64,000 nucleotides of DNA from Phaeoceros laevis (GCA_049999765.1 JBNGIQ010009290.1:51066-115065), one strand, 5' to 3'; shown: positions 12,460 through 23,435, counted from the stretch's first letter. Numbers and translations are program-made. The notes: generated by a model from the sequence alone, not told the origin.

Positions 12460-13170
12460 GAGAGGGAGGCGCAGACAAGACCCAATTTTGAAGTCGAAGG
12501 TAACCAAGAGCAGGATTTTTTGCATGCGGCCCTTTTCACCCGTTCCCAATTTTGTACAGGAACTGTAAATTGTTGATTTCCCATCAGCAATTATACAGTT
12601 CAATCACCCATTGTACCATACTACTGTAGCCACTCACGTTATAGTAAAGTTACGTATCTTGCAGTGTCAAACTGACAGTGATATTTACGGTGAAAGGCCA
12701 TGGCATGGGCTTCTGTGTGACGGATGGGTTTTGAACAGCGACACATCTCACTGCCAGTGCCCAGTTTCATCTCCTTTTCAATGCTCTCCTCAACAATTTT
12801 GATTTCTTCTGTATGTCCGGGTCATCCATCAGTCGAGCTTAGATTTCCAGACCCAGAATTTCGTCTCTGAATTGGTGAGCGTCTCCGGGAAATTCAGGTT
12901 GGGGGTGGAATATGGCATTGCGAATTTCCACGGCTGTCCTCCAATTGCAGGTAGGAGAATTTCCTGCAAGACGTGTTCCGTCACTCCAGTTACAGACTTG
13001 GACGGATAGGTAGATGGCATTCTTACTGCTCTGTGACTGCAGAGGCAAGGAATCAATGCTTGATTTGACGACTCCTGGCTGGAGGCTGCAGGCTGAATTT
13101 TTATGACGGCAATAGGCAAGTCTTTTGATAAGTGTTTACAAGTGGAGGACCAGTTTCCTATATTAAGCCA
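12460..13170. other. 3' flank of MSL; no gene seen
   Basis: Probably MSL 3' untranslated sequence followed by intergenic DNA. The open frames here have no family features. Confidence 0.5.
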
Positions 13171-13689
13171 TCAGGCATTAGTTTCTTGCCTCTGGGATCC
13201 AAGAGCTTCAAGTATGCTGTCAACCAATCCGTTCAGGCCGGGCTGCTGGGGATAAAACACTTTTTGCAAGCCAGCTTTCTTAGCTGCAACAGCAGATGTG
13301 CTGCCTACGCAAGCAGCAGCAGCGCTCCATTCCCTGGTCCCGGCTACAAGCTCCATCGAAGCCTTGACAGCAGTGGGCGAGGCAAAAGTTGCAACCGGTG
13401 CCGACACAGCCAGGTTCATATCCGTTTCATTCACTCGGGCCTTGCAAGACGCCGGATACAAAACTTTGGCGCACCCATTAGTCACCTCGGGGAGCTCAGC
13501 GGCAAGAACTCTGGCAGTAGCAATGGACGGCGAAACTCCACCGGAAGCGAGCCTTTGCCTGATGCGCACTTGTCCAGTACCTGCCCCGACAACTCCAACG
13601 CGCACCGTGGGGCGACCAGCAGATTCCCAGGAGCTGAGCAACAGTGCTGCAACACGGTGGCTGCTTTTGGCCGAATCGCATGAGAACAA
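13171..13689 (-). pseudogene. Partial uroporphyrinogen-III synthase copy
   Basis: Uroporphyrinogen-III synthase closes the tetrapyrrole ring in chlorophyll and haem synthesis in plastids. The translated strand matches the C-terminal half of plant enzymes: an SSWESAGRPTVRVGVVGAGT block, ARVLAAELPEV, KVLYPASCKA, then SAPVATFASPTAVKA, CVGSTSAVAAKKAGL and GLNGLVDSILEALGS. The N-terminal half is absent; just upstream the reading frame runs into unrelated AT-rich sequence. About 25 residues that normally lie between LYPAS-KA and the SAPV block (the segment with the RGF..RLNTY motif) are also missing, without a frame shift. I therefore call it a truncated, internally deleted copy rather than the working gene. 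An alternative is that it is the last exon of a real gene with a lineage-specific deletion. Confidence 0.65.
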
Positions 13690-14918
13690 GTCGTTTTTTT
13701 ACTAGTTTTATAAGCATTTTCGGACAAACTGGATAACTAAGGGTTAGCGTGTGTTTGTGGAGTTCGCAAAACACCAAAAGTTTGTTTGATTCCCCATACA
13801 TGTGGAGTCGGCAAAACACGAGAAGTTTTACTAGTACTACTTCATAGCTACGGTATGTAGCATATGTGAATTTAGACAGGCTGTACGTACTGAATAGCAC
13901 GCAACCAATGGGCACTTTCGTTGAACAACTCCACGAACAAATTCCTTCCATCTGGTTCTGGACAATATTTTCAACACGTCTCCTGGTTTGGATTCGACCG
14001 GCCTATTTTCAGTGGTTACCAGTACTAAGCTAGTGCTGCTAGTCTAGTCATGTGGGAAAGGCAGACCGTAAGTAGTCTAGTACTTTGTAAATCCAGCAAC
14101 CAGTGTTGGAGAGATTGGATTCCAATGGACTCCTCTATATGTATAGAATATTATGTGAACATCCCTAGGCGACACTCATAGTGAGCCTAGGCTTGACTAC
14201 GTGGGTGCTGCTGCCTTGAGCACGCTAACCGACGGACCCTTAGGGACACGTGTGCAACACTTAGGGACTCGAGGTACAGGGAACAGAGGAAACGATATGC
14301 GCCATGCCTCCCTTTGCTTGCTCCCCCAAAAACCTTGCTCCTTTTTCCAACGGACCTGGCCAGCCAATGGATAAATGTACCTGTAGCTAAACTCTCGTTG
14401 CGTGCCACATTTGAAACAACTGTACAATGTTTCTTTGCATGATCAGCTGCAACGACATTGAATTCGTTCATGTTACACAAAAGACAGCATTGCCTGATTG
14501 CTTAGATGTGTTCACATGTCAAACAGATCAAGGCGAAGGGGACATTTCATGGGGTTTCTTAACTTTCTAGTGGGTATGGCAGAGAAGAAGTGCACGTGGG
14601 CAACTACTAAACCTTGCAGGAATGAGGTCACTCGGAAGTTGAAGCCGAGGCAGGAGAGCCATGACCATTCTCTACTCAGAACTGCGTCAAGACCGGGTTC
14701 TTTCAAATGAGACTACTGTTCTCATTGTAACATACTGTTTTGTGATTCTTTGCCTGCCTTCCTGCCTGCAGGCATGCCTTGGGAGACCTTGAATCACCCT
14801 GGGATAGATGAAGGAGCTTGTTAAGGTATGTGGCTAGACTAGCTGCATTTGCAAAGCTGTGACAAGAATTCACAGGTTTGTAGGTTGGAATTGCCTCTTA
14901 AAAGAACCTCATGAGACT
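13690..14918. other. Intergenic, no supported gene
   Basis: Open frames at 14187-14480 and 14498-14710 lack motifs. The sequence near 13860-14130 shares phrases with 15830-15960 (the fragments 'gttgaacaa.tcca.gaacaaattcc' and 'ggttaccagtactaa' or 'ggtcaccagtaagtt'), so part of this spacer is duplicated on the other side of the next gene. Confidence 0.45.
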
Positions 14919-15671
14919 TCACCAAATACCAGGCCCGCTTTCTGGACAAGAAAGGCTGGTGACGGGCACACCTGTGCTCACCACCCTGAACCCGCCAGGC
15001 CGGCCGATGGTCACGCTTCCTGATTGTCCACTGAGGTAGAAGCCCAAATGAATTAAGGCGGGTCCGACGAGCGGACATGTGTCATCGTTGATGGGTTGAG
15101 GCGCCGTGGGCACATCTATCACTATCTGCCGCAGGCTCTGGAACACTTGGTAGGAGACGATGCGGCGGTCCATCATGTTGTCGCAGGCCAAGGTGAGCCC
15201 GCCGATGTCCGCCACCCGCACAAACAACCCGGCTCCTGCAAAGGGACCGCTCCGCATCCCTTGCGTTGTGAGAGCTCCGGTCAGCTCCACCCTCTGCCCC
15301 CGCCAGGGCGTTGCGTCCAGCGTCCACCTCATAGCAGCCCACACGCTGCTAGTGGCGACGGGCCGGGTCTGTCCCCGCCGCACCACGTCCTTCTTCACGG
15401 AGATGGTGCCTCCGTCCCCCGACGGGTGAGGCTCCCAGTCGAATTCATCCGGGTCGGTGGAGAAGAACTCCGGCAGCGTGACAGCGGGCACCCCGTACAG
15501 CCATTGCCCTAGACTGTGGCTGTGGCTATGGCTATGGTTGGAGCTACCGGGCTGCTGCTCAGGAGGTTGGCGCTTCACTACAAGTCGGGCATTGCTGCTG
15601 GTCACTGCTGTTGAGAGCACAAGAGACAGGAGCAGAGTCACAAGGGCGCCATGGCCAGGGGGATGCACCAT
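14919..15671 (-). CDS. Secreted protein with a bacterial-type carbohydrate-binding-like domain
   Basis: A single-exon gene of 250 residues. The start is the ATG at 15671; codons further upstream begin with TTG and have no ATG. Residues 1-28 form a signal peptide (hydrophobic ALVTLLLSLVLSTAV). A linker with a SHSHSHSHS run follows. From about residue 95 it resembles a beta-sandwich domain known mainly from bacterial extracellular and regulatory proteins: WRGQRVELTGALTTQ, then AGLFVRVAD, LACDNMMDRRI, IVIDVP and HLGFYLSGQSGSV. Those blocks match the bacterial pattern of 'RGKRV..G..RTE, GLWMRVDG, AFDNMQDRPI, VLDVP, FGLLLSGTG'. I recognise the pattern but cannot name a catalytic role; ligand binding in the wall or apoplast is an inference. 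The gene lies next to the dirigent cluster. Transfer from bacteria is possible. Confidence 0.7.
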   Translation of the reverse strand: MVHPPGHGALVTLLLSLVLSTAVTSSNARLVVKRQPPEQQPGSSNHSHSHSHSLGQWLYGVPAVTLPEFFSTDPDEFDWEPHPSGDGGTISVKKDVVRRGQTRPVATSSVWAAMRWTLDATPWRGQRVELTGALTTQGMRSGPFAGAGLFVRVADIGGLTLACDNMMDRRIVSYQVFQSLRQIVIDVPTAPQPINDDTCPLVGPALIHLGFYLSGQSGSVTIGRPGGFRVVSTGVPVTSLSCPESGPGIW

Positions 15672-15710
15672 TTTGAGGCACAAGGTACTGAGAAGCAAGC
15701 TGCTAATCGT

Positions 15711-15717
15711 TTTTATA
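15711..15717 (-). promoter_or_regulatory. TATA box of the secreted-protein gene
   Basis: The minus strand reads CTATAAAAAC here, about 40 bases before the ATG at 15671. That implies a very short 5' untranslated leader. Confidence 0.5.
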
Positions 15718-15719
15718 GT

Positions 15720-17017
15720 CGCATTTTGGAACTAACTATGCATTTGACAAGAGCCTAGCCGGACATTTGAGGCCAGCTTTTATGCAGCTGCATGTGTGAA
15801 GCTAGACTACCTGCTGCTGCCTTTAGCACGCCAACAAAAAAGGGCACTTCTGTTGAACAAATCCAGGAACAAATTCCATCGGTTTTGGATATTTTCAACC
15901 TCTTGGTTCAATTCTGGCTATTTCAGCGGTCACCAGTAAGTTAGTGCTCCCTAGGTTTCAATTCTGTTGTTGTGCTTCATGTTTTACCTCCATGCTCGTA
16001 TGCTTCTAGGTCACAGTGAAGCCGGACATGGTTCTGCTTGCAAACAGGTTCTGGTTGTCAAGTATGCTTGCAAAATACAGGAGCGTAGTGAATTCTCCAC
16101 GAAGCCCTTACTGTTTGCAGGAGTCCGCAATAGGAAGGCATCACGCCCCCATGGCCAGATCCTGTGACACTTGCGTGCCTCCTAAAGGCCTCCTGTGCTG
16201 TGCTAGTCGTAGCAGGTCCACCTGCCTCTGGGAAGGCCACTCCATGGACAGGTTAAACGATCGAAGCAAGAAAAAATAGTGAAGGATAGCAATCTGTGCT
16301 TGAAGTGACAAGCCAAAGTAAGACAGGATACTATAAACTACTAGCCACCGCTGGTTGAGGTGACACGTGAAACCAAGACAAGCAGGTTTCGTGTTGTGCT
16401 AGCGCTAGCTGCAAAAACCTGTGCACAGCAGCACAGGCAGACTTCAACATTGGCAGTTCCTACCAAAGTCACCTAGCTGACGTGGCTAGCGGCTGAAAGA
16501 CACACCTGGAGCAGCGTTACCGGTGGGAAAGAAGAAGAAAAAGTGAGCTACTAATGAGAAGTGTGCTCAGGTGGTGGTGTTATCACAATAATGCGGCACC
16601 GTGATCGCCTGACGAAGACCTGGTCCATAGAATGCCAGCAGCACCTGATTATCTGCATGCTTAAAGGTCAGCCTCCGCAACTTGCTTGCTTCAGTGCTTC
16701 TCCTCCTCCTCCTCCGGGCCAATCCAGATCGAAAGGAAGCGGGCACATACAAGTACAGCAGTATCCAAGAAATTTTCAAGACTGCATTTGCAAGGCAGAA
16801 AGGTTCAATCTCTTCCCCAACCCCTGCTCAAGTAGAGCGAGCAACACATATCGTAGTCATCTTTCCTGTGGATGCTTGATCCCTATTTCCTTTCGTCATG
16901 AAGAATCCCTTGCCAGGATCTTACACCTGGAACATCCGTCAATTGCGAGTTCACTTGAAGAGATGCTTCTGCCGTCACCAGAAATTGTGCTTGATTTTTG
17001 TCGCTGTTTCGACAGAG
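15720..17017 (+). promoter_or_regulatory. Upstream region and leader of the first dirigent gene
   Basis: No gene seen. From about 16380 the sequence is homologous to the regions before the dirigent loci at 21.0 and 26.9 kb (shared phrases include 'aagcaggtttcgt', 'gcagcacaggc', 'aaaggtcagcctccgcaacttgctt' and 'gactgcatttgcaa'). This marks the promoter and leader as part of a duplicated unit. Confidence 0.5.
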
Positions 17018-18130
17018 ATGGCGCGCAGCTTTTCCTGGTTGCTGGCAGCGGTCAGTGCGCTGCTCTACCTGTGGACGTTTTCTGAGGCAGCTGCGGCCAG
17101 CGAGATCAAGGAGCTCAATTTCTTCTTACAGGAGAATCCAAGCACCTCATACTTCGTGGTGAATCCCTTGGAAGGCCACGGAGGCAACTTCGGCGCTCTG
17201 GTTGTCATCGACCAGGTCGTGACGGTGGCCCAGGCAAACACTTCCCAGGAGATCGGCAGGGCCAAGGGCCTGGCGGCCTTCGCCAACGACGGCAGCGTCG
17301 GTGCACCGGAAATTCTGTGGACCGTTGTGTTGAATGACTCGCGGGAGGGCGGGTTCGGTCATGGCAGCCTCAGTTTCCGGGGCTCCAACGATTTGTCCCT
17401 GGAGCAGCGGGAGCTGGCCATTGTTGGAGGCACCGGAGACTACCGCTTTGCTTTCGGCTTCGCTGTCCTTGGTCCCGGAGTCAGGGACCCGGCGACTCGG
17501 ATCGGCACAACCGCCATCGCCGTGTACGTGGAGCAAAGCTCCAGCTACCAGACCTACCTGAGAGTGAGGGAGTCCGGGAGACTCCAGGGACTCTCGACAG
17601 AGTCATGCTGAGCATACGAGTTGAGATCTGCCAGTGCTTGAAAGACTGGAAGCGATTAGGAACCCTAATTATGGTGGCATCAGCAGCTTGTAAATGTGGG
17701 AAGAGATAGTGCGCAGAGCTAGGTAGCTAGCCAGCCGGTATAGCTTCCCCTTTCGCTGAACAAGGTTCCCTTGCACTTCGGTTGTAGAGGTGCAGTCTTG
17801 AGGGAATTCCATGGCCAATCGTCAGCCTCCTATGGAAAAACTTGCGGTTCATCTGTGCTACAATTTATTTGAGCTCCAGTTTGGTTCAGAACTTCAGATC
17901 CTGAGAGCTCAGGCTTGCCAGTTTATTTATGGATACTAATTGTCATCCCCCTCGAGGGACACTTAAGTACATTGACAAGAAAGAGGACTGCCATATGGTG
18001 CTCGGAGAGCATGCCAACTGGGCACACAAAGTTTTGTTTCCAAAGTTCAACGGACTTGCAGACAAACAGGTGAAGCTGGTTGGCACCTGATTTTTTACAC
18101 TCCCCGGATTTCCTTAGAGCCGAGAATGAC
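16380..18130 (+). repeat. Segmental duplication copy A (dirigent unit)
   Basis: Copy A of a triplicated segment made of promoter, leader, dirigent gene and downstream flank. The downstream part keeps phrases shared with copies B and C, such as 'ggcatcagcagcttgtaaatg', 'agctagccagc.ggta.agcttcc', 'aaggttcccttgcact' and 'gcagtcttgagggaatgcca'. Copies B and C are at about 20230-21880 and 26180-28130. Confidence 0.75.
17018..17611 (+). CDS. Dirigent protein (copy A)
   Basis: Single exon, 197 residues, starting at ATG 17018 in the context GACAGAGATGGCG shared with copy C. Dirigent proteins guide stereoselective phenoxy-radical coupling for lignans and lignin-like wall polymers, and related eight-stranded barrels act as cyclases. 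Residues 1-24 are a signal peptide (SFSWLLAAVSALLYLW). Family blocks follow: STSYFVVNPLEGHGGNFGALVVID, GHGSLSFRGSNDLSLEQREL and AIVGGTGDYRFAFGFA. It is close to copy C, but the stretch after GFA (VLGPGVRDPATRIGTT) departs from the usual TYFRDP.TR..TTNIT pattern. Either this copy has diverged in one strand of the barrel or it has lost constraint. The frame is intact. Confidence 0.88.
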   Translation: MARSFSWLLAAVSALLYLWTFSEAAAASEIKELNFFLQENPSTSYFVVNPLEGHGGNFGALVVIDQVVTVAQANTSQEIGRAKGLAAFANDGSVGAPEILWTVVLNDSREGGFGHGSLSFRGSNDLSLEQRELAIVGGTGDYRFAFGFAVLGPGVRDPATRIGTTAIAVYVEQSSSYQTYLRVRESGRLQGLSTESC

Positions 18131-20229
18131 TCCAATAGTTAGAGATAGTTAAGCTCAATCAATACTTATTTTGCCCGTAAATCTCCTGTTCAAAGCAAAA
18201 TCCGGCAGCCAAAGGTCCGTAGTGATGGAAGTGTCGACCTTCAACCATGGTTCGTGATGGCACTTGGGCTTGTCCCTCTTGTATTTGTTGTCTCAATGCT
18301 GCTAGGGGAATAAGGATTTCATTTTTGCTGTTTCTTGCATACATGGTTGAGTTGGAATGTGAACAGCCAGGAAACTTGGTATGCAAGCCTCTACCAGGCA
18401 AGCCTCCAGCAGCCATACCAAGCCTCGACCAGGCAGGCCTCCAGCAGCGTTGCTGGCAGGTTCTGACCTACAGTCAGGTTAAAATGCAGGTCCATTAATT
18501 GCAATTTATCACCACTTAAACTATATGCTGATTAGTTATGTTTAGACTTCCTTGTTTTGTACGCATTGTGTGGTATTCCGCATACCAAACTCAGTATGCC
18601 CGATGCATCCAGCATATGCTGCACGATCTTCTACATCAATGATGCATTTTAGCACGCTCATTCCCTGTTCTTACTTGTCTTGCAGCAACACAGAAACATC
18701 ACACTCACGGGTTGTTCCTTGGAGAATGAGCCATAAGACAACCTGTACAAAGCTACCTCACCTCCTGCTCATAGCCTTAACAGGATAATGCCGACTGACA
18801 GCAACAGCACAGGTTAGATGCTTGGGCCACTTGTGACCTTATATTTCTCCCTTAAAGTTATGCGTAGTTAGATGATTTGTTATCTGACTTTCAAGAAACT
18901 CTGCTCAACCTTTGAGTTCACGAGGATGCATATGGAGAGTCACAATTCTAAGAATTCGAAACGGAGGGTCACCGTGGCAATGTCACACGATATAGAAGAG
19001 CCCATCATTTACCAAGTTTTTCTTCAAAAGAATATGGGGATATTGATGTAACCAAACCATTACAAGTGAAGTGAACAAGTTGTCTAATTGTATGATACAA
19101 TAGTGTATTATTACACACCCCATTAAGAGTTTTACCTTATATATGAATAAGTGAAGTACGGTCATTGACAACTGCATGGAAAGAATGAACTAGTGCTGAA
19201 TTTCCACGTGAGTGAGTCCAAGTGCTCGATTGCAACGTGTTGTCGATGGAGTCGAATTAAGCGTGTGCGCCATTATCCCACATTGCTCGATCTATTTGGA
19301 TGATTTACATATACGTAAGAATTTCTACCCTTCACTATTGGCCCTCCTGTATCCCATTGATGACATGGATACGGTGCTGATGTCAGGTGACATTACCACT
19401 CTGTCGGACCTCTCTATGGGAAAAGTTCAAGCTCTGCCGCGGAACAAACCTAGTCCAAGTCCAACAAGGACACTAGGTTTGAGCTATGATGAACACTAGC
19501 TGAAAAAGCCATCCTTGGCAAAAAAAAATTGAAGACTAGTTGTCTCTGGCCCCCGTGAGACACCTTGCGCGTTGGAGGTGCCCCCACCCTTTTTGTGAAT
19601 CAGTCTCTCAACTCTTGCATACGCTATGTAGTTTTTCTCATTGAAGTGCATCCCACACGAAGAAAAGGAACTGCTTCGGATAACCCCACGCGCTGGTTTG
19701 ACTACCAAAAAGTCGACTCAATAGATACTTCGCCCGAAGTTGCTCACGAAATGAAAGGACGAAAGCAAATCGGTCACCGAAGCATTCATTGAGCAGCCAG
19801 GCAGCTCGGGAGCGCTTGAAGAATGCCCCAGCCCCAGCTGCCCCTTGGCACCACCCAAATCAATCCTCTCTCCTCCTCTTCATACTGTGCCCTTTAATGT
19901 GGCACCGGCTGGTGTTTACCCTGAGCTCGGCCTTGAATCCCCCTCCGCACAGGATTCGTTCACGGTTCTAACCATCTTCAAACTGGGTCATCCCGCTCCG
20001 ATCCTAAAGGTTCGAGAAATCTGTTGTGGGAGAACAGCGGGTGAACACCTGGACCAGGGTCATCGCTCCCTGCAAATTGCAGCAGTGTGGGTTTCCCCCT
20101 TGGAAGCACCATCAAGGNNNNNNNNNNCGGTTCCCTTCCGTCCGCACCCGCTGCACCATATATGAACAGGTGCATGAGGTGGCAAGGTTATTCGTACTCC
20201 AGGGCCACCAAGCTCCCTCCTTGTGAGCA
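18131..20229. other. Spacer between dirigent copies A and B
   Basis: No gene seen. From about 19250 to 20165 it is homologous to 24750-25600 (phrases such as 'cgcgttggaggtgcccccaccctttttgt', 'actgtgccctttaatg' and 'tctgttgtgggagaacagcgggtgaac'), so this spacer belongs to the duplicated segment. A 10-N gap sits at 20118-20127. Confidence 0.6.
20118..20127. other. Assembly gap of 10 N
   Basis: Ten unknown bases. Confidence 0.99.
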
Positions 20230-20659
20230 CTCGATGAATAGCAGCACAGGCCAGTCCACAAACTTCAAGTTGTTTCCACCAAATGCAAATTCAATGTTGA
20301 GGTGAGGAAAGCAGCAGAAAAAGTGATGTACGAGTTGCCAGAAAAAGTGATGTTCGAGTTGCAGAAAAAGAGATGTATGAGTGACCAGTACGAGTTGCCA
20401 GAAAAAAGTGATGTACGAGTTGCCAGAAAAAGTGATGTCCGAGTTGCAGAAAAAGAGATGTATGAGTGACCAGTACAAGTTGCTGTGAGCTCACGGTATA
20501 GTGACGGGGACCAAGCTGTGCTACACATGCATGTCGTGTCTCCAAATTGACCTCCTGCGTTTTTACTAAGATTGCCAGCCTGCGGCTCCCACTCAAGCAT
20601 TCCAGCAGCAGCTGATTGTCTGCGTTTTTGAAGGCCAGCCTCCGCAACTTGCTTGCAAG

Positions 20660-20759
20660 NNNNNNNNNNNNNNNNNNNNNNNNNNNNNNNNNNNNNNNNN
20701 NNNNNNNNNNNNNNNNNNNNNNNNNNNNNNNNNNNNNNNNNNNNNNNNNNNNNNNNNNN
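20660..20759. other. Assembly gap of 100 N
   Basis: A run of 100 unknown bases inside the leader of dirigent copy B. Confidence 0.99.
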
Positions 20760-20984
20760 CAGCAGTGCTCCTCCTCCTCCGGCAGCATCCAAGAATCAAT
20801 CTCGACTGCATTTGCAAGGCAGGCAGGAAGGTCCTGGACCAGCTTCTTCCCTGGGCACCCCTGCTCAAGAATCTTGATCGCTTGCAACATACACAGGGCT
20901 CTCGTTCAAGTTTGTCTTTCTGTGGATTGTTGGGCACATTTTCTTTTCCTTCCGGAGAACGAATTCATCAGGTTCGTATTGGCA

Positions 20985-21241
20985 GGTTCGGTCACGGCAG
21001 CCTCAGTTTCCGAGGCTCCAACGATTTGTCCCTGGAGCAGCGGGAGCTGGCCATCGTTGGAGGCACCGGAGACTACCGTTTCGCGTCCGGCTTTGCCTTC
21101 CTTGAGACATATTCCTGGGACACTGCGACTCGTTTCGCCACCACCAACATCACCGTGTTTGTGGAACGAAGCCCCAGCTACCAGACCTACCTGCGAGTGA
21201 CAGAGTCTGGGCGGCTCCAGGAACTGTCCGCAGATGCGTGA
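20985..21241 (+). pseudogene. Dirigent pseudogene (copy B, 5' half deleted)
   Basis: The 3' half of a dirigent gene is preserved in frame: FGHGSLSFRGSNDL, VGGTGDYRFASGFAFLETY, FATTNITVFVERS, and a natural stop at 21239-21241. Immediately upstream the sequence jumps from leader sequence ('cattttcttttccttccggagaac') to the 'ggttcggtcacggcagcctc' junction. Relative to copy C this removes roughly 450 bp with the signal peptide and the first half of the barrel. No start codon with a signal peptide can be assigned, so it is very unlikely to yield a working secreted protein. Confidence 0.82.
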
Positions 21242-21750
21242 TCACTGTACCAGTTTTAGCATCTGAAGTCCCGTGGTTGACGATTGCAAGCGATGAAGAA
21301 ACTTTCTGAAGGTACTTCGTAGCAAGCTTAAATAATGATGCATGCCGCAAATGGCATAGTTGTTTAGCATCAGTAGCTTGTAAATGTAGCACAGCTGGCT
21401 AGCTAGCCAGCAGGTATAGCTTCCGCTTTCACTGGAATAAGGTTCCCTTGCACTTTGGGAGATAGAATTAGGCCTTGTCTGTCGAGAGCTGCAATCTTGA
21501 GGGAATGCCATGGATAGTTGTCGGCATCCTATGGCGAAATTGTGGCTCATATGTACTAAATCCATCTGCGCGAGCTCCAGTTTTGGATTCAGATCCTGAG
21601 TCCTCAGAGCTAGCTTAATACATATATATATTGTCATCTCCCTCTCGAGAGGGTCAGTTACAAGCACTCGAAGAACAAGCTTCTAAAGGTGTTTTAAATA
21701 GGACTGCCATTTGGTGCTTGGCGACGACCCCAACTGGTCTCCCAAAGTTT

Positions 21751-22700
21751 TCATTTCCCAAGTTCAACAATCCTTACCTGGAAATAAACAGTGGCAGCAC
21801 TTGGCAAGTGTTTGTTCGCACGAGTTCCCTGGATTTCTTTTTCAAGAGTGAGAATGACGGCCCTAGCTTGTCTTAAGGTTCGCGCTAAGATGGTCTGGCC
21901 AAGATTGTCAGGTAGAGCAGCCTCTTCCCTATCCTCTGGTGGAAAAACACCAGTATCGTCTGGTGTCCTAGGATCTCCTACAAGCAACCACTCATGCCCT
22001 GTTGCATCTGCCGGCTCAATTGCATTCCATGGTGGAGGATCAACAGTCCTCTCAAGCCGCTCTAGCTCTTGAAATGTGGTTGCTGGCACACTACTAGGTG
22101 TGATCACACCTCCCCGGTCTTGCTTCCTGATGCGATGGTGGTTCCAGATCATTACAAATCTGTCTAAACCTGCTCTCAAATATGGAAGCCATACCGCATG
22201 AAGGCTAGCAATATGCCACCTACTACAGGCACAAACCACTCCAGATCATCCTTCAAGCTCCCTATCTCGGCCATAGCGAACCCGCCCCATTTCTGTTTCA
22301 TGTGTCTCCACCAAGACTCAATCCGCTGGTTGTGAACTGAGCGCCCTTGCAATCACGACCTCCTCACCAAGGACCTATTCTCATTCATGTCAACCCTAAT
22401 CAAGCAATGTTTAGGCGCTCCATCGGCATTGACCCGAAGTGGCCTTCCCCAACGGTGAACCCCCCTCAAAAAGATTGCATACAATGTTTCTTGCTTCTTA
22501 TTTGTGGCCAATTCTGCATACACGATGTACCTAGTACCACCATCTATGCAATCATGTACTCGAATATTGTAAGTGACAAACTTGTCCCATGAGTCAATGT
22601 TCCATGACCACATAGCCCGCATGTAGTAGTAGTAATGGGAGGACCCACACCTGCATGTCATTATACGGACTGAGTCTCCTAGGAATCACACTAGTAGCCC
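21751..22700 (-). pseudogene. Integrase-core transposase relic
   Basis: Three frame-shifted blocks on the minus strand align in order with the integrase-core protein family widespread in animals, fungi and some plants. At about 22380-22630: WSWNIDSWDKF, then CIDGGTRYIVYAELATN and a FLRGVHRWGRPLRV block (family pattern: 'LWHIDGNHKL, GGIDGYSR..VYL, LF..GV..YG.P.RV..D'). At about 22240-22340: GRSVHNQRIESWW, the most characteristic motif. At about 22080-22190: LPYLRAGLDRFVMIWNHHRIR, the C-terminal 'LPR.N..L..F...WN.HP.RT' block. Frame changes and the absence of a full open frame show decay. The tail at 21880-21900 (DNLGQTILARTL) recurs at 28640-28700. Confidence 0.6.
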
Positions 22701-23435
22701 TGAGATCACACATATCACGTGTTATGCGACTTAATGAGGATCTAGGAAAATGGATTGGTGTTATGCAACTTAATGAGGATCTAGGAATGAGGATCTAGGA
22801 AAATGGATTCGATTCCTGCTTCGCTTGGAGTCAGTAGGTATGCATTGGAGAGGAAGTTGAAGAAGCACCCTGCGTGGCATGGGGTTGTATACAAGTGCTC
22901 AATTGAAGAAGCTATGGAGCTGATCTTGGATCACTGCCCCATGAACACCGAAGGTGGTACGCGGGGAATACGAATGACAAGGCATTGGTAATTACTTCAC
23001 CTAGATTCAAAATACATGGTCTCCTTTTTTGAGTTGGGGCAATCAATAACACACTAAATGAATAATGAGAGGAGTAGGTCGTTTCACATGTATGGTTGGG
23101 CGACACATTAAAAGACAGCTAGAGGCTCTTTGGTACATCTATCACAAAAGATCATCCTCCTTCACTTGTAATGTCACGCTCCTGAGCTATTAAAACTCTT
23201 GCTCAATTTTTCTAAGAAATGTTCAATATCATGGATATTGACATAATTGATGTTCAAAGTTGAAATTGGCTATATTGTATAGCTTATGTTGACAACCCAT
23301 TGCTAGTTATGACTAAAAATATTGCGCACACTTTCTTCAAATAATATCCGTGACATTGACATACCAAAACCATTACAGAGTGCACTCAAGTTGTCAACTT
23401 TACGAAGAACCAATGCACATCCTGTTTACCTTACA
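22701..23435. other. Intergenic, AT-rich
   Basis: No gene supported. A short plus-strand frame at 22803-22991 resembles no family and lies opposite the relic. A 42-bp motif ('ttatgcgacttaatgaggatctaggaaaatggatt') is duplicated at about 22722-22810. Confidence 0.45.

Larger units (their letters stand above)
20230..21880 (+). repeat. Segmental duplication copy B
   Basis: Copy B carries the same promoter, leader and 3' flank phrases as copies A and C, but it has lost most of the gene body and contains an assembly gap. Between 20320 and 20480 it also has a local tandem repeat with units of the form 'gaaaaagtgatgt.cgagttgc', mixed with 'gagatgtatgagtgaccagta'. Confidence 0.75.

Noticed and set aside
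22803-22991. Short plus-strand frame with a helical look (SRYALERKLKKHPAW)
   Set aside because: Only 62 codons, no family match, and it lies against the decayed integrase element.
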